Shown: positions 35,879 through 46,424 of the stretch, piece by piece | How positions within the stretch are numbered: the first letter of the stretch is position 1 | How the letters are laid out: each line of letters begins with the position of its first letter | Assembly (NCBI GenBank): GCA_026419785.1 | Contig: JAODTK010003843.1 | Coordinates: forward strand, 62,001-126,000 | Reading direction: 5' to 3' | Source: Sclerodactyla briareus | Lineage: Eukaryota; Echinodermata; Holothuroidea; Dendrochirotida; Sclerodactylidae | DNA length: 64,000 bases | The notes under the pieces: model-generated | Told to the model about the DNA's origin: nothing | Seen by the model: only the letters and a program-made list of their open reading frames with translations | Database searches by the model: none | Made by a program: the position numbers and the translations under genes

Positions 35879-36638
35879 CTGCAGGGATTTAGGATTGTGG
35901 CAGGGATGTCCCATTGCTCACGACACTATGTTGACCAAACTGTTCCGATTTAAGGGTCTTGGTCAAGTTATAGTGTTCACCCATCGATAACAGGCTATAC
36001 GATAATGATATAAACATTAATAAAACATTACTTATCTGGGTGTAACAATACATTACTATCTAAGTGGTCATGTTCAATACGTCAACATTCAGGATTTTCT
36101 TGTTTTTCATTCTCCCTGCCCTAAATCTAAACACATGTTACGCTAGCCCTGCTTTCCCTAATCATGGCAAAAGACCATATTGCTAATCTGAAACTGGCTT
36201 ATAGAGTCCGAATAAGAGGGATTGATCCGATAGATGTTGTTTGAGAAATCATTAATGAATGCCAAAGTCCAATTTTTATGTATTCGAGAGTAGAAACAGA
36301 TCGGACTCCTTAGTAGGGTCTGTATTGATAGAGACTCTTCAGCTCTCTTGAAATAATTTGTCGAGTTTTGCAGATGTTGCAATGGGATGGAGGCACTCCC
36401 ATCAATGTAGCAACAAAGTTGATAGGCAATTGGTCAAATGGGCTGAATAAACTTCTGAGTATGTATGTCCTCTTGTGCCACGTTTGGTTCCAGGTAACAT
36501 AATTTGAAAGAAGAATGTCAACCGAATGGTCAGCATTTTATGAAAAATCCCACAAGCAGTAAAGCACTTCAAACTCGTAATGATTATAGTACAGTCAGCA
36601 AGCACAAGGCATGAGGGGTGTCTGATCAGCTAACTTAC

Positions 36639-36710
36639 CAGTGGACTTATCATAGCTTGCTTCTCAATCCTCATCCAGTTACTTCCCTGGCCTCATGATC
36701 TTGTTTTTCC
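36639..36710 (-). CDS. PPP2R5: PP2A B56 subunit, exon 10 of the visible part
   Basis: Seen: acceptor ccattccgcag, donor CCACTG|gtaagt. Segments D-H-E-A-R-E and WMRIEKQAMISPL are in different frames, joined by one missing base at GGAAGTAACTGG. Known: the family has R-E-x-x-W-x-K-I-E-x-L-A-x-x-N-P at this point, so W and I-E align. The exon ends in phase 0, compatible with the next exon. The first codons (E-K-Q) continue the charged helix begun in the exon at 38224. Confidence 0.85.
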
Positions 36711-37197
36711 CTGCGGAATGGATGAAGCAAAGTCGAGCATTAGGTAATTAGCGTTCCATGGCACACTTTCCAGCAATCTGGTTTCATTAACAGTCTGTTT
36801 CTAGCTGTGAAGGATGGGATTGCTTCCTCAATGCCGAGAGTGTTAAGAACTTTGGATTATACCCATATCTCCTGCAGACTTTTATAGATGGCAATCACAA
36901 GCAATTTCTGCATTGAGCCACCACCGACCAGTCCAATGATCAACGCCAAGTTAAAATGTAAAGACAAAATGCTGGTACAGTGTATGTAAACCAAATACAT
37001 CCATCGAATATTCAAGGCACGAGTTCAATTTCCTACTGGCAGTGAAGCAACGTTGAATTGTGTAGTTTCACATGCAAATACACAAAGCCGAATAGCGGGC
37101 TTAGCAAGTGCTGTGGTCTGGCACTGGGGGGTCAGTGAGTGGAACTTTGACATTTTGTAGACCTTGGTGATGGCATGGGAAGGTGTTTCCTGGGTAA

Positions 37198-37272
37198 GGG
37201 GGGGGGGGGGGGCGGTGGGGGGGGGGGGGGGGGGGGGGGGGCGGTGGGGGGGGGGGGGGGGGGGGGGCGGTG
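37198..37272. repeat. Poly-G tract with GGCGGTGG interruptions
   Basis: Seventy-five bases, G apart from three CGGT interruptions (near 37213, 37242 and 37268) spaced about 26-29 bases, so it may be a G-rich minisatellite and not a pure homopolymer. Strong G-quadruplex potential. Confidence 0.95.
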
Positions 37273-37639
37273 GACAAAGAATTTGACTTCTAAAAAGCAA
37301 ACCTTTAGGTGGCAGCTGGTTGCAAAATGAGAGTTATTATGTTCTCAACTCAATGTCCATGTGCAAGAATGTCAATCTCCAAGAAATTCTGGTTTTCTGA
37401 ATGCAAATTTCTGTTCTGTAATCCGAGTAGTTTGATAAAATTTCCTTTTTTCGAAGATTTACAACAAGCCAAAATGTGATAGGGGGTCACAGGGCTTAGT
37501 GATTTCCTTGAATCTTCGGACACAATAATTGAACTACAGGTCCGACAAATGGAGATTGCACAAGCCCATTATGGGCAACAGAACATCTGACAAAATTTCC
37601 ATTTATTCACAACCAATAGGGTTCCGCTACTCTTGATAA

Positions 37640-38195
37640 GAAAGCTACACACTGAAATTCAAGGTTTTCAGATTGCTATGGTGACCTCAGATGACCTCGA
37701 CATAACCCCCAAACAAAAGGGGTCATTTACGCATCGTGGGGAACACAATACCAATATGGGCCTTCATCAATCCGAGGTGGGGTCGAGTTATCGGGTTAAT
37801 CGAGCTGAAATTGGCCAATTATCATTTTTTCACCAATTTCCCAATTTTCCACAAATCCCCTGATTTACACCGAAAAACAATAGGATTCCTGTACGCCTCA
37901 TAAGAAAAGGTTTTGCCTACCGAATTCCTACCCGTGATGGACAAAGCATTCTGGACTATCGTGTTAACCCGATTTCAAACTTGACCTTCTTGACACTCAG
38001 ATGACTTTCGACCTGACCCCAAAACAAGGAGATCATTTGTCTGGGTTATGGGGAACCCATATACAAAGTATGAACATGATCCATCCAAGCGGGCTTGAGT
38101 TATCGTGTTTTAAACAAGGCTAAGCATAACACACACGCACACACACACGTCATGATTGTAGATTCATCTGACTTCGTCGAATCAAAAAGTATAAA
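37640..38195. repeat. Diverged copy of the 300-bp family with its tail
   Basis: About 1.5 units (GACCTCAGATGACCTCGACA, CATCGTGGGGAACACAATAC, GGGGTCGAGTTATCGGGTT), then a CACGCACACACACACG run and GATTCATCTGACTTCGTCGA followed by ATCAAAAAG. It ends just left of the B56 exon at 38224-38329. Confidence 0.75.
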
Positions 38196-38223
38196 AAATT
38201 AATTTGCTGCTGCTATATATAAC

Positions 38224-38329
38224 CGTCTTTTTGCTTTTCAGTTTGTACTGCTGAGTACACTCATCGAAGAGCTTCTGGTTCATCTCCATGAACAGCTTCA
38301 AAGCATTATAAATCAGCCCGTGTATCGTC
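38224..38329 (-). CDS. PPP2R5: PP2A B56 subunit, exon 9 of the visible part
   Basis: Seen: acceptor attaactcttcag, then [20 protein letters not shown], then FDECTQQYK, all in one frame. After K a missing G is needed to read A-E-K-Q-K, matching the family Q-Q-x-K-A-E-K. The donor is weak (GACG|gttata); the exact end, 38224 or a few bases either side, is uncertain. Known: this helix closes the B56 core, and the charged segment that follows is a solvent-exposed helix. Confidence 0.96.
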
Positions 38330-39222
38330 CTGAAGAGTTAATAGAGAGTTATGGAATCCGTTAAGAGAGTCCAGAGAATCAAAAAGGCAAATACAAGCAA
38401 GATATATCATCATCATCATCCCATCCACTTTTGCGTATATCCCCCTCCCTTAGCGATCGAGAGGGACACAAAGCAGGTATGGCTGCCATAGTGTAATGAA
38501 TAGAAAGTGAGAAAAGTGGTATTTTGACCTATATAATTAGGCAATCCCAAATCTGTAGTATCTGAGTATCAATGTTCCAATAAACGCTGATGCTCAGGCG
38601 TTTGCATCGCACGGTGCTCCTCGACTCTATTTGAATGAATATGGTATTCCAAAACTGAAGCAAAAACCCCCCCCCCCCCCTTCATACACCTGCTTTTTAG
38701 ACGAACCATGTAAGGGGAAAAAGTGATGCAACTACAAGTCAATGTGTGTGACAATGACCACATATGACTGACCATGACCACAGTATTGGGGAGTGAGGGG
38801 TGTTTATGCAATTGTCAAGTGCACTAAAACTGCATACATTACAGTTCCATTCAGCCGTCATCTCATGTCCTCCTTCCAGCCACTAAGCAACGCTACTGTA
38901 GTGAGGTATTGTATTGATTGAGAAAAAAACTACAATTTGTTTCAAAATCGTTGAAACAAAAGTATTAGGTTGAAATCGTATTTGTGGTATAGGTCTCTGT
39001 GGCGAAACACCGTTACATTTGTTGTGGTCGCCCACCTTCTCGAAAATTCGCGAACTGATCACTATTTTCTCCAAGAAAAGAATTTGAGTGCTGTAATTTT
39101 TACTGAGGTTCTTCTCGTGGATGAGGTATCGAATGATGGCGTTCATTTTCAATATCATTGATGTTTATTTTCTTGAATACTTGAACAGGCTAAATAAACT
39201 TTAACAGTTGAAGAGAACCTAC

Positions 39223-39349
39223 TTGTTCCAGTGTGACTTTGAATTCTTGTAGAGTGCAGGGAACATGAGGGGAAGAATGGTGCTGGCATTCTCACTGATG
39301 AGCTCATGATGTACTCGTTATTCCAGTAATAGAGCGCTCTCTCAGCAAC
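39223..39349 (-). CDS. PPP2R5: PP2A B56 subunit, exon 8 of the visible part
   Basis: Seen: acceptor attttttgtag, donor GGAACAA|gtaggt. It reads [16 protein letters not shown], then after one missing [21 protein letters not shown], then K-S-H-W-N. Known: it matches the family block [18 protein letters not shown] exactly up to the indel. It ends with AA, completed by G of the next exon to Lys, giving the family's H-W-N-K-T-I-H-G. Phase 0 start agrees with the previous exon's P-H-F-Q end. Confidence 0.97.
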
Positions 39350-40510
39350 CTACAAAAAATAAAGAGGGTGAAGAAAATGAAGGCCAGATAAAACAGAGTC
39401 TATTCGGCTTGCACCCGTGACTGGACAATTCCCCCTCAACAAAATTTTGTTGTGGTCAGAATTAGGGTGAGGTCTTAAAGTTAGGAAGTTTGGGGGGAAT
39501 TTGCCGGTGTGGGAATTGTCGGGTGGGAGTTGGTCCGGGAACCCCTTCAACAATGAGCTAGTTCATAGTAACATCGAATGATAACTGATTCAAGCACTAT
39601 ATAAATTCTGAAATTATTGGAGGAAACTTGACGAACAGGGCATTTTTCAAAGCTCAATGAACTAATTATCACTTTTATTACTAATATACCAAAGACAATA
39701 AGCGAGTTGTGGTTATAAGTGGCATGTTCACAGAACCAGTTTGGGGGAGAATAGAAAGATTCCCCCATAGCATTACCATTACGGCTTATTTTTCAAACTG
39801 TTACCACTATTGAGAACGCAAACCATTCATTCCTGTTTTAGGAGTTATGTAGTATGGGGGGGGGGGGTGGAATCTGTGGAGTTTTGTGTTGGCAAGATTT
39901 GTAATTTTCGGCAGGGGAGTTTCAAAGATCGTTCTGCACACTGTACGTTCAACATCGAACTGCCTCCGTTCCCTTATGACCTTTGACACAATATCATTAT
40001 CATCCCATTAAACTGTGACTCTGAACTGGCTTATATAAAATAATCCCAGAAATGTAGCAAATTGGTTTGTTCATAGTGGGGTGTTAACGTTTTGAGTGAA
40101 AACTGCAAAGTAGCCGACTGCTATGATCGAGTGGTTTGTTCACACTTTCTGCATGGTTCCATTCTGGGGGAATAGCTTGGGAGGGGGTTTTTCCTTGCAT
40201 GGTGAAAAGCTTTCATCCTCCGCTCTAGGTAATGGTCAACTCCCACAGTAACTTGGCAGCCTAGTACCGCCGAGCTGGCGATGACAGTCTTGTAGAAACA
40301 TGAAATTCTAACCTCCATGATTTAGGGATTGCAGATATGATGCTGAACCACAGAGACTAAGACAATTTCAAAGTTTTTCAAAATACGTCACCGCCCAGGA
40401 GCCCACGAATCTGGTAGGAAGACGCAGATAAGTAACCACTGAACCATATGATTAGATAGTTTGCTTGATGATGGCTCGTTATTTTCTTGTGTATCTTCAT
40501 GAATGACATA

Positions 40511-40606
40511 ATCACCTGGGTTCGCCCAACAGGACCTTTTCCTCTATCAGTGTGCCAACCTTGATGCTTCACCATGGAAGGTAAGACAGGCATTCATCAT
40601 TTAGAG
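40511..40606. repeat. Dispersed repeat, copy 1
   Basis: CAACAGGACCTTTTCCTCTA, GTGTGCCAACCTTGATGCTT and GGCATTCATCATTTAGAG are colinear with 50226-50367. Both copies lie in B56 introns. Confidence 0.7.
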
Positions 40607-41397
40607 AAGGGTGATTTGTCTGAGATTCCTTGCCATGAATTGTTTTACTCGTAACAGACCCTCAAACCAATTATGACATGGAAATTGAGACTCGCTTACA
40701 GCTCACATCACAACCACGTATGTATCAACCATTTATATATGTGTACTGTCTAGGATTTGAGGAGGAAGTAGAGGGAAACCAGACTAACAGAATTAGGTGA
40801 CAAGATATCAAATGGTACTCCCTAGAGCAACGTGACAAACTACACAGACAGCCTTTGTAACTACAAGTCAAAACTTTTATCTTTCCCATGGGGATTGATA
40901 AAATGAATTGGGAATTCATAGGTATATATAATATGTTTTGCTTGGACACTGTATATATACATTTGCTGAATGTTCTTGAGATGGACAATGTGCTTAATAT
41001 AACCCTGTTGGGTAACACCTGGCCTCACATGTTGGAAATGATATGTTCAGCTAATAGCAAAAGAAAAAATGGAAAATGATATATAATGTGCTATTCACCC
41101 CATTCTCTGCACATGTCAGGATTATTAGTGCCAGTGCATCTAGAAAATCATGTATTCAATTCTGACTTCTAATGACATAGATCTCTACATTGACAGCTCT
41201 AGATTACAGGGCAAGTGTTAGGATATCAGCGGGCATTTCTGCTGGTAGACTGTTGTATAATATACTGTGTATTGACCCAATAGGTTGTAGAGAATTCTCT
41301 TACTTCAATGGAGGAATTACAGTTAGGTGATACTCAGGCGCCCTCTATTTCAGTCACAATTCTGTTGCATAATGGACTGCCCAAATGGAGGAACATT

Positions 41398-41643
41398 CTA
41401 GAGCTGATACAGTGGGCTGTCCAACATGGCCTTACTCCTCAATTTCTTCTCCTCTTGCACCGCTTTCAGTTCACCCTTCTTTTTCAAGACAAGGGGCACT
41501 ATGTTGTTTGCCCTACTCCATTGCGGATCAACACCCACAATTACAGCAGGTCCCATTCTCAAAGTCTTTGGTAAGATATCACAAGGGATGACAATATGGA
41601 GAATTGACCAATCCCTCTGGAGGAGTGAAGGAGAATGCTTTAT
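41398..41643 (-). other. Unassigned minus-strand open stretch inside a B56 intron
   Basis: Seen: 81 sense codons without a stop. Part reads MGPAVIVGVDPQWSRANN, then a lysine/glutamate-rich segment (L-K-K-K-G-E-L-K-A-V-Q-E-E-K-K) ending S-P-L-Y-Q-L-stop. A second frame just upstream (41579-41851) contains a hydrophobic segment, YFILTLVTVLNILAYGMI, that looks membrane-spanning. I do not recognise either. The two could be one frameshifted reading or unrelated intron sequence. No confident splice sites were assigned. Confidence 0.2.
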
Positions 41644-42013
41644 CTACTGGAGGCAGTGTGTTTGATGCAAACTTCAGGATCATTCCATAAGCCAAGATGT
41701 TAAGTACCGTTACTAGGGTCAAGATGAAGTAGTTGATCATTGATAAAATAGTAGGCCTAGTCTCATTGAGCACACTGTAGGCCCACTGCGGGCCAAAAGA
41801 ATTGGCCATGTGGGCCAGATTGGACCTGTGGGCTGTAAGTTGCCCATGCACTCTGTGTCTACTTGCAATAGTGGCATTTTGCAGTCATCCTCTGAGATGG
41901 TGGCAAAACTCCCGATCCACGTACTAGGCTATTAACCTTATATACTATCGGCATAGTTCACCCCACTTGCACAATCTAGATGTGGAGTTGCGATGAGAAC
42001 AAAATGCAAATAC

Positions 42014-42132
42014 CTGGAAGTGTGGGCTCGATACACACTTGGCCAGCTGTTGGAATAACGGGGTCATATCTTCTGGAACTCGGCTGGTTCAATCACATCT
42101 AAGATTTCCTCCAATTCATTTAAAAACATGAC
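42014..42132 (-). CDS. PPP2R5: PP2A B56 subunit, exon 7 of the visible part
   Basis: Seen: acceptor ctatccatacag, donor TTCCAG|gtattt. It reads VMFLNELEEILDVIEPAEFQ, then K-I, then after one missing A (AAGATATGACC) M-T-P, then LFQQLAKCVSSPHFQ. This is the most conserved stretch of the B56 family and the strongest evidence for the gene. The length is 119 nt, one short of 120. P-A-E-F-Q is the form I recall from some invertebrate B56 proteins (P-S-E-F in vertebrates). Without the missing base the frame stops at TGA within three codons. Confidence 0.98.
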
Positions 42133-42398
42133 CTGTATGGATAGGAGAGAATAAAATAACAACCATGAAATAAGCATGTGTAAATGTAGCATGAAATGCA
42201 TTTCATTGAACAAAATGGGAGTCTTAATCATTGTCATTAGGCGAAACAGGACTATCACTCACTATAGACGTGCACTATGACAATGGCTCACCAGGGTTAT
42301 TTTTGGGGTGGGGTGTGAGAGAATTTGATTTGGTTCAGTAAGTAAGCCAATTAAGGCTCATCTAGGAACCCTGGCCATATTGATAATGAATGAGCAAT

Positions 42399-43358
42399 GG
42401 GCACTGGTACTCTGTCACTGGGTCTGGTACTCTCTGTCACTGGGTACCGGTACTCTCTGTCCACTGGGTACTGGTACTCTCTGTCACTGGGCCACTGGTA
42501 CTCTCTGTCACTGGGCAATGGTACTCTCGGTCACTGGGCACTGGTACCTCTGTCACTGGGCACTGGACTCTCTGTCACTGGGCACTGGTACTCTCTGTCA
42601 CTGGGCACCGGTACTCTCTGTCCACTGGGCACTGGTACTCTGTCACTGGGTACTGGTACTCTCTGTCACTGGGCACTGGTACCTCTGTCACTGGGTACTG
42701 TTACTCTCTGTCACTGGGCACTGGACTCTCTGTCACTGGGCACTGGTACCTCTGTCACTGGGCACTGGTACTCTCTGTCACTGGGCACTGGTACTCTCTG
42801 TCCCTGGGCACTGGTACCTCTGTCACTGGGCACTGGTACTCTCTGTCACTCTGGGCACTGGTACTCTCTGTCACTGGGCACCGGTACTCTCTGTCACTGG
42901 GCCTGGTACTCTCTGTCCACTGGCACCGGTACTCTCTCTGTCCTGGGCTGATCCTCTCTGTCATGTATACTGATACTCTGTCACTGGGTAACTGATACTC
43001 TCGCACTGGGTACTGTACTCTCTTCACTGTGTACTGGTACTGCCTGTCACGGGGTACTGATACTCTCTGTCACTGGGTACTGATACTCTCTGTCACTGGG
43101 TAAACGGTACTCCTGTGCCCTGGGTACTGTTTACTCGCTGTCACTGGGTCTGGTACTCTCTGTCACTGGGCACTGATACTCTCTGTCACTGGTAACAGGT
43201 ACTCTCTGTCACGTGGTACCGGTACTCTCTGTCACTGGGTAACTGGATATTCTCTGTCACTGGGCACTGATACTCTCTGTCACTCGGTACTGATACTCCC
43301 TGTCACTGGGTCTGGTACTCTCTGTCACGGGGTACTGGTACTCTCTGCCACTGGGTAA
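42399..43358. repeat. Minisatellite, unit about 23 bp, roughly 40 copies
   Basis: Unit form CACTGGTACTCTCTGTCACT then GGG, with frequent 1-2-base losses and C/T or G/A variants; more variable after 42950. It occupies most of the 1,324-bp B56 intron 42133-43456. Three overlapping plus-strand frames of 184-201 codons and two minus frames are products of the repeat, not genes. Confidence 0.97.
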
Positions 43359-43456
43359 ACGTGGTGACAGGGGGTGACTCTCGTGGTCTTGCGTTCCACC
43401 TTCATCTGGTTTACTGCACCCTCCATCATTAATTGGTGCAAATACTGTCAACTTAC

Positions 43457-43507
43457 CTCTTTGGCCTCTGGACCTTTCGGCCAGAACCGCAAAAGTAAAT
43501 TCAGCCC
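43457..43507 (-). CDS. PPP2R5: PP2A B56 subunit, exon 6 of the visible part
   Basis: Seen: a 51-nt phase-0 exon, acceptor ttcgcctcctgcag, donor AAAGAG|gtaagt. It reads GLNLLLRFWPKGPEAKE with no indel. Known: the family has G-L-L-K-F-W-P-K-T-H-S-P-K-E here, part of a pseudo-HEAT helix. The intron that follows in transcript order (42133-43456) is mostly a ~23-bp minisatellite. The T-H-S of most B56 proteins is G-P-E here. Confidence 0.94.
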
Positions 43508-43727
43508 CTGCAGGAGGCGAAGAAAACATAACAAGAGTCAAGAGAGAGAACTGACAACCAAAGTTTATTAAAGTGAGTATATATATAGGAATACCAGGCA
43601 GAGTTGTAGGGCTACATTTGTACTCTATTATTCTGCCACACTGCTCCCTGGTTCTTCATCCTCCAATTGATGTGAACGTTGGATATTGATGGCACTGATA
43701 TCTGAGCGAGCGCCACATAAGTTTATA

Positions 43728-43799
43728 TACATATAATATATATATATATATATTATATATATATATATATATATAATATATATATATATAGATATATTA
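43728..43799. repeat. (TA)n microsatellite
   Basis: About 70 bases of TA with two TAATAT interruptions. Confidence 0.95.
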
Positions 43800-44289
43800 C
43801 TATACCGAGCATGAACAATGAAACCCGTTTCTAAAACATCGAGAAATTTTTTTTCAATGAAAAATTTGATGCCATGCATTTTCGGTGCCCTTAATACATT
43901 TTTGCTGCCCAATTTTATAGCACACCTAATACACTCACTGGGGTAGAGCTTCCATTTGCAAATAACTTGTAATTACTAGTTGTGAACTGGGAAGTCAAAA
44001 GTTGCCTCGACATTCATGAGTCATTCAATCCAAGATGGCAACTACAAACGAGTTGACACAAACGAAGCCCAAACAGAATATCCAATGCACAAATTCAATA
44101 ATCTTGAAGCATCAGAGAACATTCCAACAACCAATCACTACAATTAGATGCAAACCAATCCTTATAACCAGAAAGCCAAAGGCTTAGTGATTCGTGACTC
44201 TTTCTGACAACTATAGCCAGTCTCAAGGACAACTGGGAGATTGTACCAGTCATTGGGTGAAAATAACGTTGACAAATACTCTTGATAAG

Positions 44290-45365
44290 ATAGCTACACA
44301 GAATTCCAAGGACTTCAGACTTTGACCTCTGGTGACCTCTGACCTGACCCTAAAACAATAGGGTTCATGTACTCATCATGGGGAACACACATACCAAGTA
44401 TGAGCTTCATCCATCCAGGTGGGGTCGAGTTATCGTGTTCACAAGCCAAGTTGGCCAAATTATTGACTTTTCACAAATTTTCTATTTTGACCAAAATTCA
44501 CCCCGACCATACAAAAACAACAGGGTTCCTGTACTCCCCATAAGAAAGCTACATACCATATTTGAACCCGATTAGACCAACCATTCTGGACTTACCGCGT
44601 TCACAAGGTTTCAGACTTTGACCTCTGGTGACCTCAGATGACCTCTGACCTGACCCTAAAACAATAGGGTTCATGTACTCATCATGGGGAACACACATAC
44701 CAAGTATGAGCTTCATCCATCAGGTGGGGTCGAGTTATCGTGTTCACAAGCCAAGTTGGCCAAATTATGACTTTTCACAAATTTTCTATTTTGACCAAAA
44801 TTCACCCCGACCTATCCACCAAAAACAACCAGGGTTCCTGTACTCCCCATAAGAAAGCTACATACCATATTTGAACCCGATTAGACCAACCATTCTGGAC
44901 TTACCGCGTTCACAAGGTTTTTCAGACTTTGACCTCTGGTGACCTCTGACCTGACCCTAAAACAATAGGGTTCATGTACTCATCATGGGGAACACACATA
45001 CCAAGTATGAGCTTCATCCATCCAGGTGAGATCGAGTTATCGTGTTCACAAGCCAAGTTGGCCAAATTATTGACTTTTCACAAATTTTCTATTTTCGACC
45101 AAAATTCACCCCGACCAATACCAAAAACAATAGGGTTCCTGTACTGCCCATAAGAAAGTACACACCAAATTTGAACCCGATCAGACCAACCATTCTGGAC
45201 TTATCGTGTTCACGAGGTTTTCAGACTTTGACCTCTGGTGACCTCAGATGACCTCTGACCTGACCCTAAAACAATAGGGTTCATGTACTCATCATGGGGA
45301 ACACACATACCAAGTATGAGCTTCATCCATCAGGTGGGGTCGAGTTATTGTGTTCACAAGCCAGG
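44290..45365. repeat. Tandem array, unit about 300 bp, 3.5 copies
   Basis: The landmark CAGACTTTGACCTCTGGTGA occurs at 44316, 44612, 44933 and 45222 (spacings 296, 321 and 289). Each unit has CCTAAAACAATAGGGTTCAT, ACACATACCAAGTATGAGCT, GGGGTCGAGTTATCGTGTTC and ACTTTTCACAAATTTTC. It lies in the B56 intron between the exons at 43507 and 46374. Confidence 0.92.
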
Positions 45366-45450
45366 GCGTCACACACATACATACACACACACATACACAC
45401 ATACCACTGGCATGACTGCATAGCTTCCCCCGACTTCATCAAGGAATCAA
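45366..45450. repeat. CA-rich tail and hairpin ending the 300-bp family
   Basis: A CACACATACATA run is followed by GGCATGACTGCATAGCTTCC, GACTTCATCAAGGAATCAAAAAG. Related ends occur near 9530, 38150 and 55910, where the form is GATTC..GACTTC..GAATC, a short stem-loop next to an A run. Confidence 0.75.
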
Positions 45451-46373
45451 AAAGTGAAGTTTTGAACCAAAAGGCTGTTTGCCGAACGCGGGGGGGGATC
45501 AGAGGTTTGGGCAACCAATACCCAGTGCAGTAACATTTACCGTTAAACATTTGAATATGGAAAGTTGCCGTAAACTTACAAATTCTTTATTTTTGTTGAT
45601 ATTGATGCATATTTTCAAACAAATGGAAAAAAACTGATATAGATCCTCTTTATTTTGATGATTAAACAATACGAGGTGTTTTCAATTTTGCCCATGTAGG
45701 CTGCCATCTTGAATTCCCAATTTCACTACTCTCTTTACTGGAACGCAATTCACGAGTTGGGAAAAGTGGTGAAAACAATATTCATGAGATAAATGAAACA
45801 TAGTATTAGAGAACTTACAAAGTAATTCCATTAGTAGGGGCCAAGCTTCTCCCATTATGTTATACTAATCCAAGTAAAACGACAGCAAATCACAGAGGTC
45901 ACTTTTGTGACTGACCATTTCGGAAAGTGATGCACACGTGAGTCACTCTGGAGTTACCAACCGATCGATTTGAGTGACCATGTTCAGGGGATTGGGGGTG
46001 TGAGTCACTCTGGATTTAAACAAGCTCACATTTGATGGACCAGGTTCAGGGTATTGGGTGCAAAATGCATGATTATGACAAGTGCACACCTGACTTGGGA
46101 ATCAAACTCATAGGTAAGTCAGAATGAGTTTAACCTCATTACCATGAAGTTTGCCCATTTCCATGAGAGAAGATTCATCACATGAAATGCCGAGATATCA
46201 TGACACAAATAGCTTTAAAACTGCACAAAAAAAGCGGGGGGCAGTAAATAATGAGTGATGGCCCAGAGGTTTTATAGCCACCGGTTCTGTTACTCTGGTA
46301 AAACAACTAACGTTGTGAGTCTCCTGGACTACATGAACATCCCTCTCCCTCACACTATTATAAGCTCACTCAC

Positions 46374-46424
46374 CTCTTTGTAATGTGAGGATCTTTTTCA
46401 CAAGGAATGGACAATTTACGTACG
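46374..46424 (-). CDS. PPP2R5: PP2A B56 subunit, exon 5 of the visible part (weaker match)
   Basis: Seen: acceptor ctctctcaacgcttag, donor AAAGAG|gtgagt. It contains E-K-D-P-H-I-T-K in one frame and a Y-C-like start in another. Known: at this place the family has A-Y-C-V-V-Q-F-L-E-K-D-x-x-L-T-E. Restoring one A to an AAA run makes the end T-K-E and joins the next exon without a gap: fourteen positions from this T to W-P-K of the next exon align one to one with other B56 proteins. The first half matches poorly even with indels, so the exact start and upstream frame are uncertain. Confidence 0.68.

Noticed and set aside
42380-43027. Three plus-strand frames of 184-201 codons and a minus-strand frame
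   Set aside because: They arise because the ~23-bp minisatellite lacks stops in several frames; low-complexity translation and location inside a B56 intron.
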